Shown piece after piece: positions 46,184-57,466 of a DNA stretch of 64,000 bases. The notes beneath the pieces are model-generated. The model did no database searches, had not been told where the DNA came from, and was given only the letters and a program-made list of their open reading frames with translations. The stretch comes from Anisodus tanguticus. Its lineage: Eukaryota > Streptophyta > Magnoliopsida > Solanales > Solanaceae. Location of the stretch: positions 37,344,032 through 37,408,031 of the forward strand of contig CM067559.1 in assembly GCA_034509755.1 (NCBI GenBank), given 5' to 3'. Numbering within the stretch: position 1 is the stretch's first letter; every line of letters starts with the position of its first letter. A program made the translations under genes and the position numbers.

Positions 46184-46796
46184 ACGAAAAACTTGTGACA
46201 TGGTGAAATGGGAGTTTGTTCAGGAAATGCTACTGGGTTATGGGTTTTCACCTAAGTTTATTTAGCTTGTCATATTTGTGTAACCATAACCAGTTTCTCA
46301 GTAAAGGTCAATGGAGATAGTTGTGGGCTTTTTAAAGTAAAAAGGGTTTTGAGGCAGGGAGATTCTATATCTCCATTACTTTTTGTGTTAGCAATGAAGT
46401 ATCTAACTAGGGTGCTGAAGCAAATGAGTCAATTACCTGATTTTAGATACCACCCTATGTGTAAGAAGATCCAACTTACACACCTCACTTTTGCAGATGA
46501 ACTTATGATTTTCTGTGAAGGCAATGTATCTTCAGTGCAGAGAATTATGGAGGCTCTGAGCCACTTCTCTAATGTTACTGCAAACTATGAGAAATTTAGT
46601 ATCTATATGGCAGGTGTGGATGAGGAAACAAGGAGCAGCTTGCTGACCATTATAAGATTTAGTGTAGGAACTTTCCCTATGGGATATCTGGGACTTCTTT
46701 TATCACCAAAGAAGTGAAACAAATTAGATTGCCATCAACTTAGTTTGAAGATCACAGAGAAAATTAGAGAAGTGTCTGCAAGACATATGTCCTATG
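46184..46796 (+). pseudogene. LINE reverse transcriptase fragment
   Basis: Starts in the VKWEFVQEMLLGYGF block, corrupted by stops, then shows a clean frame from 46349: RQGDSISPLLFVLAMKYLTR. The active-site motif reads FADELMIF: the second aspartate of the usual FADDL is changed to glutamate. MGYLGLLLSPKK follows at the end of the clean frame (46716). The remaining bases to 46796 continue the family's KITEKIREVSARHMSY region with stops. Catalytic loss and truncation mark it as dead. Confidence 0.88.
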
Positions 46797-48326
46797 TGAA
46801 AGTATATGTATGTCCTAGAGACAATCTGTATTAGGATAAATGTACTTTATATACATTCGTATTATTATTAATGGAGATTAATATTTTGGCTTTTGCAATT
46901 ATTATTTTATTAGTTGATTGTTTATAATATTCTATAATATGCATCCCTAGAGGTTACGTTGTTATTAATAATGTGAGTTATTAATATTATAACGTAACTC
47001 TTAAAATAGCCTCGACTAATGATCATCGAGAATGGGTTATCGATGATATGTGATAAGTCGACATGTGGCTTGCATCATATCCTTAGAGGATGTAGTATGT
47101 CTCACCTGCTACGAGTAATGGTTACTCGTGATGGACACATTGATACTTTGGAAGTATTGGTATACCCTGCTGATATACTGTTTATTATACTTGTCTAAAG
47201 TATGATCAGCGTGTGGGAGATAGAAGTCCTTACACTTGAGGTCAATGCGCACCTTGTCTACAAAGTAATATACTTTGATCTTGTCCTAAGATCAAATGCC
47301 TTATAGGTTTAGATACGACTTGTATTTGGTACATTATGATGTGGATTAAAGGTGGTAGTTCAGCCAAGATTAGGATTCACTCCTCGAATGTATATTCGAG
47401 AGAACACTCAGCATATCAGTGATATTAGGTTGACTAAGACGTTGGCCAACGCAATAGACATATTTAGAATATGGTCTAGTTGTCAACTGATATAGATGAG
47501 ATAAAATGATTAAGTCATTTGGATAGACATTTGATAAATCCTAAGCTTGATCGGGTGTGTTGTGAATGAAAGGATTTTATCTGACCACATAGAGGTTAAG
47601 TTTACTGGATTCGTGTAAACGTACTTCACATATTGAGTTCGTCTTGAGGCGTCGTCTAGGAGTTCCGCGTAGACCTTAATTTGATTAATGTCGATATGTG
47701 AAGGCATGTAGGATCACACTATGTCGATTGTCTTTTCGATCTAAGGATGTATTGAGAGAGTATTAAATATACGATTTAGAATCGAGATATTTAAATGAAT
47801 AATGATTGTTTTAATTAAGTCAAAATTGGATTTTGGATTTAATTAAGAATGTGCGGAAAATAAAACGAGACAGTGTAGGGTCATGTCAGTGCCACGGCGC
47901 CCACACCATAGGGCCGCGGCGCCATGACCTAATCTGTCTCGAATTTTGGGCCAGGTCCAAGATCCGGTTTGACCTAATTTTTCACCTATAAATTCAGACC
48001 TACACTTCATTATTCAATACACTTGATTTTCATATCATTATTCTAAGTCTTAGAGACTCATAATCAAAACACTCTCTCGAACCTCTGCCGGATTTCCTAG
48101 CTTTCCAAAGGAGGAATACATTGAAGCTTGGAGCTTGCAATCGAAAGGGCATTCGCGTGCGCACCCACAGTTGATAAAGATTCTAGATATTGTAAATATG
48201 TAAGTACGATTCAAGTCTTATGTTTACGGTTTAAAATTATCTTATAGTCAAACAGTTCTACGTTTGTTGGGTTTGAAACAAGTTTTCAATATCCGCTGCG
48301 TACAACAACCCAACAAAATCCCTACA
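46797..48326 (+). mobile_element. Solo LTR 4 (1530 bp), inverted relative of solo LTR 2
   Basis: Begins TGAAAGTATATGTATGTCC and ends AAAATCCCTACA. Flanks CTATG (46792-46796) and TTATG (48327-48331) match at 4 of 5. The whole length is homologous to 19243-20762 in the opposite orientation (shared blocks include CCTAGAGACAATC, CATCGAGAATGGG and GCTTGGAGCTTGCAATC). ACCTATAAATTC at about 47983 is a plausible TATA element, giving plus orientation. There are no internal domains. It interrupts the LINE frame. Confidence 0.9.
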
Positions 48327-48435
48327 TTATGCTGACAAGTTGCAGGTCATAAATTTAATCTTGTTCTCACTACATAACTTTTGAGTTGTTGTATTCATAT
48401 GACCTCAGAGTGTATTAAAGGATGTAGATAAGAAG

Positions 48436-48653
48436 TGTAAACGTGTAAATATATTCCCTACCCATAATTAGAATATTTTCATATATTGTGTAAATATAAT
48501 TATGGTAAGACTAGGATTTCTCTTTTGTATAGGCTTAGGATTCCTCTTTTGTATAGGCTTAGGATTCCTATTGTATAAGGGATGAATATTGTACTCTATA
48601 TATACCTTGATATTAATGAAAGACTTCTCAAGGGAGATTAATATCATCTTACA
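48436..48653 (+). repeat. 5' LTR of E6 with a duplicated 24-bp unit
   Basis: 218 bp. The unit CTCTTTTGTATAGGCTTAGG (+ATTC) occurs twice (48520-48543 and 48544-48567) but once in the 3' LTR. The TATA-type motif CTCTATATATACC follows at about 48594. Confidence 0.95.
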
Positions 48654-48790
48654 TGGTATCAAGAGCCAAATAAACAAAACCCTAAAAATCTTTCTCTTCC
48701 ACAGCCGCCGGCTGCCTCTCCTACGCTGCGGCCCTCCCGGATTTTCTTCTTGTTTTTTGGGTTTTGTTCTTCCTTTCTTCTCTTCTCTAA

Positions 48791-49822
48791 ATGGCTATCC
48801 CTGATTCTTTCACACTTTCTGACGCCTCTACCTCCACAACAAAGTCATCACCCCCGTTTCATTCCCCCCTTACTGTTTCCAACATCAAGAACCATATTCC
48901 CATTATTCTTGATCAAGAAAATAACCAGTATTCTCCCTGGGTTGAACTTTTTCGCAATCATGCATGTCTCTATAACGTGCTTGACCATATTGATGACACT
49001 ATTCCGCGCCCAACGGAGGTTGATGATTCTATCTGGCATCGTCTCGACGCCGGCGTCAAACAATGGATATATGGTAGTATCTCTCAGGATTTGCTCCTTA
49101 CTATCATGAAATCTGACTCCACATCCCTTGACTTGTGGAATCGTTTGGAGGAAATTTTTCATGACAACAAGCACACTCGTGCCGTGTATTTGGAAGAACA
49201 ATTCAACAAAACACGTCTTGAAAACTTCTCCAATGTCTCTGAGTACTGCAAGCAGCTTAAACTTCTAGCGGATCAACTCTCCAACATCGGCACGCCCTGT
49301 CACTAACGATAAAATGGTGCTACAAATGATTTCTGGCCTTATTAAGGGCGAATATGATACTTTGGCCACCATTATTCAACAGGCAGATCCGCTACCGAGT
49401 TTTAACAAAGCTCGCTCACAATTGTTGCTCGAAGAAACCCGTCGTGCTAAGCAGGATGAGCACGCCCCGCCGGGTGTTAGCTGTCGACACGCAACCCCAA
49501 GATCAGACGCCACCAGACAACTCCCAACAGCGGCAGGGCCGCGGCGGCAAGGGTGGAAAAGGCCGCGGCGGTAGAGGAGGCCGTGGTCGTGGCAAGGGTC
49601 ACGGTCAACAGAACCAACAACAGCAACATCAACAGAGATCGCAGAACAACTGGGCCGCGACTCCTCAGCAGTTCGTCTACAGCGCCGCGGCGCCCCAGTA
49701 CAGAGCCGCGTCACTCCAGTTCAGAGACGCGGCGCCAAGTCCATTCCAGTACCAGCAGCCATACAATCCGTATTCTTACCCCGGTTTGTTAGGCCCCGCT
49801 CCGCCCCACAACAGCCCACTTC
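48791..49822 (+). pseudogene. E6 Gag with frameshifts
   Basis: Starts at ATG 48791 (MAIPDSFTLSDASTS) and reads the copia gag-polypeptide domain: VSNIKNHIPIILDQENNQYS, KQWIYGSISQDLLLTI and EEIFHDNKHTRA. An apparent extra T near 49297 ends the first frame. The domain resumes at 49314 (MVLQMISGLIKGEYDTLATI). A second shift near 49465 leads into a Gly/Arg/Lys-rich then Gln-rich tail (GGKGGKGRGGRGGRGRGKG). There is no CCHC zinc knuckle, so nucleic-acid binding may rest on the RG-rich tail (inference). Confidence 0.88.
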
Positions 49823-51600
49823 ATGCAAGGTCGGTCCCGCAGACCCCTCCTCCAAAGCATGACACCCACCGAGTTGGGTCGGGCATTCAAGACCCTATCT
49901 ATGCAACAACTCGACAATACTTGGTACATGGACTCAGGCGCCACATCTCACGTCACCCAGTCTGCAGGTACTATTCCTAAACTGATTTGTTTAAAGCATC
50001 CTCAATATGTTACAGTTGGTAGTGGACAACGCATTCCAGTTAAGGGTTATGGTACCTCATACACACAACCTCCTCATCCACCATTCTCCCTCAAAAACAC
50101 CCTATATGCCCCACACATGATTAAGAACCTCATATCTGTCCGCCAATTTACTCGTAATAATTCTGTCTCTGTGGATTTTGACCCTTTTGGTTTTACTGTA
50201 AAGGATCTTCATACGGGGACACCTCTTACGAGATGCAATAGCATGGGGGATCTCTATCCATTCACTTCCACCTCCGCTACCAGATCTTACTCTCCCGTCA
50301 CTCTAGCGGCTGTTTCTTCTTCAACCTGGCATAATAGGCTTGATCATCCAGGAGTCCCAGTTTTTAATTTTCTTAGAGGCAACAATTTCATTGCTTGTAA
50401 TGGGAAACTTGCCCAAAATTGTGTTTCTTGCTCTTTAGGCAAACATATTCGTCTTCCATTTAAATCATCTACTAGTGTTACATTTGCTCCTTTTGATATC
50501 ATACATGCCGATTTATGGACATCTCCTATCCCTAGTTCTCTCGGTCATAAATACTATCTTGTGTTGCTTGATGATTTTTCATACTACGTTTGGTTATACC
50601 CTCTTAAATTTAAATCGGAAGTGTTTGTCAAATTTCTTGAGTTTCGCAATTTCATTCAAACACAATTTGGAAAAGGCATAAAATCATTTCAGTGCGATAA
50701 TGATCGTGAATTCAATAACTCTATGTTTCACCGCTTTTGTACCAATAATGGCATGGTCTTTTGCTTCTCCTGCCCTCACACCTCACCACAAAACGGTAAA
50801 GCTGAAAGAATCATCCGCACCATTAACAATATGATTCGCACCCTATTGATTCATGCCTCCCTCCCTCCACCCTTCTGGGTCTATGCTGCTAAAATGTCAG
50901 AATACACTCTAAATATTCTCCCTACTAGCACTCTTCACAATATGACCCCTACCGAAATCCTCTACCATAGAATCCTCTCTTATGATCATCTACGGATTTT
51001 TGGTTGTCTGTGCTATCCCAACCTTAGCTCCACCGCCCCTCACAAGCTTGATCCTAGGTCCACTCCATGTGTCTTTCTAGGATTCTCGCCGAACCATAGG
51101 GGCTATCTATGCTATGACTTGTCGACTCGTCAGATCCACATATCTCGTCACGTCACATTCGACGAGACCACATTCCCTTTTTTCGAATCTTCCAAAATTC
51201 CAAAAACAGGACTACTCATTTCTTGACGAGTCTGCCATCTCTCCCCTCATAATCGAACAACTCACATCCTCTGGTTCCGTCGTCGAGCCGCGACACCCAA
51301 ACTTCAGAGAAGCCTGTCAACCTTCTAGCACCGCGACTCTCGATCCAGGAGCCACGGCACCTCCGACGGCTTCGCCCCACCCTCTCCTTATCCGACTTTA
51401 CCCCCCATCTCCGGCCCCCCCCCGGCACCCCACTGTCCCTACCCATCCAATGGAAACTCGTTCAAAGCATGGAATCTTCAAACCCAAAGTCCATTTCAAC
51501 TTGTCTGCCCAAACCATCTCTCCACTTCCAAAGAACCCAAAATTGGCCAAACAAGACCCTAATTGGAATGCGGCTATGTATGAGGAATTCAATGATTTAA
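49823..51600 (+). pseudogene. E6 protease-integrase
   Basis: A 467-codon frame (49823-51226) has the protease signature WYMDSGATSHVT, GAG-pre-integrase, integrase zinc-binding HNRLDHPG (usual LGHPG) with CVSCSLGKH, and a core with HADLWTS, QCDNDREF and the E of NGKAER. It ends in the C-terminal SPNHRGYLCYDLSTRQI region. This is the most intact protease-integrase in the window. A frameshift at about 51190-51226 moves the linker into the 51114-51665 frame. The second glycine of DNG is D here. Confidence 0.9.
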
Positions 51601-53058
51601 CTAAACAGCACACGTGGGATCTAGTACCTAGACCTGAGGGGGTAAATGTCATTCGTTGTATGTGACTATTTCGTCACAAGTTCAGAGACAATGGGGATCT
51701 TGAGAGGTATAAGGCCCGTCTTGTGGCTAATGGCACAAATCAGCAGGAGGGCATTGATTGTGGTGAGACCTTCAGCCCGGTTGTCAAACCGTCTACCATC
51801 CACACAGTTTTGAGCATAGCCATGGGCAAACACTGGCCGATCCATCAGCTTGATGTGAAGAATGCATTCTTACATGAGAATCTGAGAGAGACAGTCTACA
51901 TGCATCAGCCACCAGGGTTCACCCATCCAGCAGTTCCTCACTATGTGTGCCGTCTCCGTAAGTCAATATATGGCCTGAAGCAGGCCCCCCGTGCGTGGTA
52001 TGATCGCTTTGCCAGGTATATCTTGCAGATTGGGTTTGTATGCAGCAAGAGTGATACATCACTTTTCATTTTTCATCGAGGTAGTAGCACGGCTTACTTA
52101 TTACTTTACGTGGATGATATTGTTCTTACTGCCTCCTCCGACGGATTGAAAAATGAGATTATTGCCTTGCTCAAGTCCGAATTTGCAATGACTGATTTGG
52201 GAAAGCTGAGTTACTTTTTGGGGATATTAGTGACCAGGTCTGCCAATCATATGTTCTTGTGTCAGCGTAAGTATGCAGAAGAGATTGTGTACAGGGCTAA
52301 GATGGCAAACTGCAAAGAGGTGCCTACTCCAGTTGATTCCAAATCTAAGCTCAGTTCTATGGATGGTGCTCCGGTCTCGATCCTACTCGTATAGGAGCCT
52401 TGCGGGTGCACTTCGTATCTCACATTCACCGGCCGGACATAGCTTATGTTGTTCGGCGGGTGTGCTTATTCATGCATGCCCCCGGGGAGTCTCATTTCAT
52501 CGCTTTCTTAAGCGTATCATTCGATACATTAAGGGCACTCTTGATTATGGTTTGCACCTATACCCTCAGCACCAGACAGGTTGCTTTCATATACGGATGC
52601 AGATTGGGCGGGGTGTCCGGACACGCGATGCTCCACCTCGGCTTTTGTGTTTTCTTAGGGGATAATCGATTTCTTGGTACGCAAGCGACAGGCTACCCTA
52701 TCTCGCTCCAAAGTGCCGAGGCCGAGTACGAGAGGCGTTGCAAATGTAGTAGCCGAGATTTGTTGGCTCGAAATTTTGTTAGAACTTCGGTGTCCTTTGC
52801 GTCAGCATCTATTGTGTATTGTGATAACATCTCTCGCCATCTATCTTTCTCATAATCCGGTTCAACATCGCGAACCAAGCATATTGAGATAGACCTACAC
52901 TTCGTTCATGAGAAAGTTGCGTTAGGCCATGTCAGAGTGTTACTTGTTCCATCATCCTATCAGTATGCAGACATATTTACCAAAGGACTTTCCAGACAGT
53001 TATTTCTTGACTTCAGAGCCAGTCTCAGCGTCCGGCCTCCTCCCGCTCCGACTGAGGG
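51430..53058 (+). pseudogene. E6 reverse transcriptase-RNase H, distal part garbled
   Basis: The linker METRSKHGIFKPKVHFNLSA leads into RVT_2 (DPNWNAAMYEEFND). A TGA at 51663-51665 replaces the tryptophan of RCMWLF. The next clean frame (51723-52394) includes QLDVKNAFLHENL, SIYGLKQAPRAWYD and LLYVDDIVLTASS. From about 52380 to 52870 the RNase H region has many small insertions and deletions relative to the sister copies. The closing block (DIFTKGLSRQLFLDF type, 52970-53020) is readable again. Confidence 0.88.
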
Positions 53059-53062
53059 GGTG

Positions 53063-53256
53063 TGTAAACGTGTAAATATATTCCCTACCCATAATTAGAA
53101 TATTTTCATATATTGTGTAAATATAATTATGGTAAGACTAGGATTCCTCTTTTGTATAGGCTTAGGATTCCTATTGTATAAGGGATGAATATTGTACTCT
53201 ATATATACCTTGATATTAATGAAAGACTCCTCAAGGGAGATTAATATCATCTTACA
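53063..53256 (+). repeat. 3' LTR of E6
   Basis: 194 bp. Matches the 5' LTR apart from about two substitutions and the missing second 24-bp unit. Confidence 0.95.
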
Positions 53257-54290
53257 AGAAGTGTAGGGAGTTCCTTTGAGAATGTAGTGAGGATATAAAG
53301 AAGATGGCACTTGTGGCATGGGATATAGTTCGCACACCTAAAAAGCAAAGAGAACTCAATATTAGAAATTGTAGAAAGTGAAATTTGGCTTCTGTAAGCA
53401 AACTCATTTGGTTCTCAGTGATTAATAAAGAAGTTTTTTGAGTGAAATGGATACGTGAAATTTATATGCAGCCTAATGAAGACTTTTGGAGCCATGTCCC
53501 ACTTGTTGAATCTAGCTGGTTTTGGATGAGTTCAAACAAAATAAAGTTGGGGATGCAGCATTTGTTCAATAATGGTAGATATCTACTGACTGCAAATGGT
53601 AAGTACTCTGTTACTCAGAGTTAGTTGACCATGATTGGACAACGTATACTATTTGAAGCTCATAATTTGGCATGGAGTAAACTGGTACAATCTAATCATA
53701 TTATTATTCTCTGGCTGGTAATTCAGAGAAAGTTACTAACCAAGGAGAGGATGATTGAAATGAGGATTAGGTGTGATACTAATGAATGTGTGCTTGTGAC
53801 AGTGAAGAAATGGAAGATACACAACATTTATTGTGGACTGTGAATGGGCTAAAGCAGTGTGGACAGAAATCACTCAATGGTCGGGAATACAAATATCACA
53901 GGAGTAGTCCCGGAACACCTTGAGGTACATTCAACAGCAACACTGGTGCAAGATGAAGAAAGAAACCTTCGCTGCAATCCATGGTGCACTGATATACTTT
54001 ACTTAGCAGGCGAGGAATTGAAAGATCTTTAGAAAGCATACTGTACATATCATTTTTGTAGTGAAGCAGATACAATCCATTGTGAAAGAAAGAATAGAAA
54101 TGTTTATAGGAACAACAAAGACTATGAAAAGTATAGATTTTCTTGAGGCACTTTGTAATTAGAACTCTCTGAGGCTTGATACTTCTGGCAACCTTCCTGG
54201 AAGGGGGTTAGAGGATCAGATGCTCTTTAATTTGTTTTTATTGTTTGTTTTGTTGATGGTAATTATATTTTACAGTTTATTATCAAAAAA
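53257..54290 (+). pseudogene. LINE C-terminal region and 3' end
   Basis: After E6 the LINE frame resumes with CREFL, then MALVAWDIVRTPKK, LNIRNCRK and ASVSKLIW. A 60-codon clean frame at 53442-53624 reads VKWIREIYMQPNEDFWSHVP and FNNGRYLLTANGKYSVTQS, the zf-RVT-type C-terminal domain of plant LINEs. The next frame (53625-53843) includes MIGQR and KERMIEMRIRCDTNEC. Beyond that, stops multiply. The 3' end is A-rich, at about 54285-54290. Confidence 0.82.
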
Positions 54291-55494
54291 TATTATAACT
54301 CGTGTATTATAATTCAAGTATAATCTTTTATGAACCAAACAATCACTTAGAGCTTAATTCTGTGTTCTGATAAAGAAAATGGGTCTTCGGCCTAATTAAC
54401 CCTAGAAAGTTAATCAAGAGGTGAAGATTGTCTGGAACAATATCAAAAGACTTTCTCATCCCTTAATAGCCAATGTGGCCTCACACTTCAAACCCGACAA
54501 CTGAAGCATGAAGAACATAATATATAAGAGGCAACATTTATAAATAAAAATTAGTATGAGTTGACTCTACTATGATAAAGATAAAGGAAAACTGTCAAAA
54601 TTACTCCAAATATATTCGAAATGACTTAAATTTGCCGTTCTTCCATCTATTGGACCCTAATTGCCTTTAATATTAATTTTTCTGTTAAAATACCCCTTCT
54701 TCCACCTATTGAGCCCTAATTGTTCTCAACAATAATTTTATGATTAAGATTTTTCATTCTTTTAAATGAGTTAGGAGATGACACATGTGGCTTTAGTTAA
54801 ATAGTTGACATTGATTTATTGATCCACTTAGTCCCAACCATAAATAACACGATACATTCAGGTTAACCCAAACAACTGGGAACCATTTATTAGTATCATG
54901 TTCCTTTGATGGTTTAATTTTGTTACTGAATGAATTTAAAAAATAACTATATCTTCTTCATTTGAAGCTGTTCTTTTTTGTTCAAAAGCAATACAAACAA
55001 GCTTAAATCGATTCTGGATCTAGGTTCAAATCAGCTTCTTCATCCTTTAACATGGTGGATTTTTAGGGACGCAACCCCGATAATTTTGATCAATAAATTC
55101 TGATGGATTGCATTACTTATGAGTTGGATATATCCACATGGATTAATAAATTAGTACCGCCTATTTAATTAAAGTCATATATTATCTCATAATTTCGTTA
55201 AAATGAAGAATATTTTTAAGGAAAAAGACATAGAATGCACCCTAAATTATACCCGATATGTCAAATTCACGCTCCAACTAATCCGCCGATCTATTACCTC
55301 CCTACACAGTTAAAAAGTGAATTTATTTACCCCTGATACATATATAACCAATTGCACATGAGGAAGTGTTATACACGGGCCGGCACGTCAGCACCATATC
55401 AGCGTCATACCAGATATCTGTTAAATTTTAATTCTTATACACTTTTTTACTTTTTTTATACATTGATATTTATTTTATTAATCTTAATTAACCA

Positions 55495-55920
55495 TTGAAA
55501 TCCTTCAATAATTATATTTTCTTCATCACTAAATACCCCATTCACCCATCTATTATCCCACCAAAAATACCATATCCGCCCCTATCAAAGCCGTCATTAT
55601 CCACCTTCTTCTTCTCCAAACCCCACCACCAAAAATTTAATTCCAAAATCATTGCAACTGAGGATAAACTATCACAAAAAATGAAAAACCAACAATTTCC
55701 AACAGATCATCTTCTCATTCGCATAGACGAGCTCGTCGGAGCTCCGGCAATGCCATCGTGGAGCTGTCTTCTCGATTCTCATGGTGTCAACGTCATAGCT
55801 CCACCAAAATTCACCATTAATGCCATCGTGAGCCATCATCCTTTGACCCACTTCTCCTTTTCTGTTCCGTTACTTAAATCAGTCCCACCACCACAAAAAT
55901 TACTGGACGTCTTTCTTTGA
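55495..55920 (+). other. Unassigned 141-codon frame inside the MULE-like element
   Basis: The plus-strand frame has in-frame methionines, including one at 55681 (MKNQQFPTDHLLIRIDELVG), and a Ser/Pro-rich middle. I recognise no domain. The region upstream (55555-55680) is C-rich and 5'-UTR-like. Mutator-like elements are known to pick up host gene fragments, which is one explanation, but chance is another. No promoter or splice structure was identified. Confidence 0.25.
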
Positions 55921-55976
55921 AATAGTTGGAAAGGAAGTTTATTTTGAACAAATTTGTTGGGTCGATTCAGTGGAAG

Positions 55977-57074
55977 TAGGGATGGCAGGTGGGTAGAATT
56001 TTGCGGATTCCGCACCGCACTCGCCCCAGTTGGGGCGGGTATGGGTATAACTTTGGCGGATAGTAGACGGGTATGTGTATTGAAAATGTACCCGTCACGG
56101 GTAGACGGGTAGGTGGTGGATTTGCAGTCATACCCGCCTACCCGCCCGCCTTATACCCGTCCCAAGCCCAAAATATTAGCAGCCCATAAGTCGTGCCTTC
56201 AGCCCATAAGTCACGACAAGTCTCTCATTCTCCAACAAAACTCAAAACCCTACGCCTCTTCACGCCTTCACGCCTCCCTCTCTCTCGTTCCCCTTCACGC
56301 CTCCCTCTCTCTCGTTCCCCTTCACGTTGTCTCTCCTCCCTCTCTCATTCTCGACGTCTCTGCCTTTTTTTTAAAAGGAAAAATGACAAACTTTTTTCAC
56401 GAACCACCTCGACGTCTCTATCTTTTTCTTTAAAGGAGATGTTGATTGGGAAATATTAGAAAATATTGTTGTCTTTGCTTTGTGCTTTGGGGTTGTCTTG
56501 GTGAGGTCAATTTTTGTTCATTTGTTAAGTTTTACCTATTGGTTTGTGGAGTTCAATTGAAAAAGTTGAAAAACTTTAGCTTATATAGCTGAAATAATAT
56601 TTGGATTTTGTCTACATTTGTAATATATAGCTATTTGGGTGGATAATTTTTTGGTTTTCTTGGAAATTTTGTTTTCTTGATTCTTTGTTGTGCAAGGGGG
56701 AAGAGGTGAAAAAAATGGGGAATTCTGATGGTGAAAAAATTCGGAATTCTCCTCCCTCTCTCCAAAAGAAAATGAGATTGTGACAGTATTGATTCTTGAC
56801 TCAAAATTTTGTGATAATTTTTAGAATTTGAATTTTTGGGATCATGTTGATCACTAATTGATTACAAAATATGGCAGGCGGATACAGGCGGATATTGGCG
56901 GGTGACGGATATCACTTGGGTGGTGGAGCGAGTGTGGATTTAGGAATATACCCTCCTAGGCGGGTATGGATGTTGAAAATTGTACCCACCACGGGTGGCG
57001 GGTATAAAATTTTCTGGCGGGTACGGGTACGGGGGAGGGGGTACCCGCACCCCCCCGCCCAATTGTCATCCCTA
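55977..57074. mobile_element. Non-autonomous hAT element c
   Basis: Begins TAGGGATGGCAGG and ends CAATTGTCATCCCTA, inverted hAT ends. The flanks AGTGGAAG (55969-55976) and AGTGGCAG (57075-57082) match at 7 of 8. Subterminal regions are rich in GCGGGTA, ACCCGCC and GGCGGGT words. A 27-bp tandem unit (CTTCACGCCTCCCTCTCTCT type) repeats at 56266-56292 and 56293-56319. No transposase frame is recognisable. Confidence 0.92.
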
Positions 57075-57219
57075 AGTGGCAGTGATGCATTGTGAAGAAG
57101 AAGAGGCATGTGTTGGGGAGAAGATTATGATTTTTTGCTCTAATTGACATGCTTGTTTTGTTATATATTTAAATAATTATGTCATATCAGCTTGTAAGGT
57201 GGAAATAAATTCACTTTTT

Positions 57220-57466
57220 TTTATATCCAATTTTTCGGCTTACGTCAGATTATTCTTGAAAATAGTAGTCCACTGCCCTTAGCACTACCAGTAAATCGCG
57301 AGATGTGCCTGAATGACCAGGTTTTGAGAATAGAGCAATTGATATCAGCTACAAGGTCCTACCCCAAAAAAGAGTAAATTGCTCCCACCAGGATTCGAAC
57401 CCACACTGCAGACATTCAGCTGTATTTTAAGTTTCACTCCTTTGCCATCCAGCTATGCCCAAGGAC
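57220..57466 (-). mobile_element. tRNA-derived SINE with a 16-bp target duplication
   Basis: On the minus strand it starts GGGCATAGCTGGATGGCAAA (A-box-like, TAGCTGGATGGC). About 50 bases further on it has GGGTTCGAATCCTGG, a good B box (GGTTCGAATCC). These are internal RNA polymerase III promoter elements of a tRNA-like head. The flanks AATAAATTCACTTTTT (57204-57219) and AATAAATTCACTTTTT (57467-57482) are identical, as produced by LINE-mediated insertion. It is not a tRNA gene: the cloverleaf cannot be completed and the sequence continues for 160 bp beyond the B box. Confidence 0.88.

Larger units (their letters stand above)
48436..53256 (+). mobile_element. Full-length but defective Ty1/copia element E6
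   Basis: 5' LTR 48436-48653, primer site TGGTATCAAGAGCC at 48654, all copia domains in order, polypurine tract GACTGAGGGGGTG before 53063, and 3' LTR 53063-53256. LTRs run TGTAAACG…CTTACA. Flanks AGAAG (48431-48435) and AGAAG (53257-53261) are a perfect duplication. The LTRs show only about two substitutions plus a 24-bp length difference, so insertion is recent. The element sits inside the LINE. Confidence 0.95.
46184..54290 (+). mobile_element. 5'-truncated LINE, split by two later insertions
   Basis: LINE sequence occupies 46184-46796, 48327-48435 and 53257-54290. The gaps are a solo LTR (46797-48326) and copia E6 (48436-53256). The first block is the reverse transcriptase middle/palm, the middle block a piece of the downstream region, and the last block the C-terminal region through to a 3' end at about 54285 (…TTATTATCAAAAAA). 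Everything upstream of the RT middle, including the endonuclease, is absent, as expected of 5' truncation during target-primed reverse transcription. I could not identify a LINE target duplication. Confidence 0.85.

Noticed and set aside
57220..57466. tRNA gene on the minus strand
   Set aside because: A and B boxes are present, but no cloverleaf can be completed, and a 16-bp target duplication encloses 247 bp, so it is a SINE.
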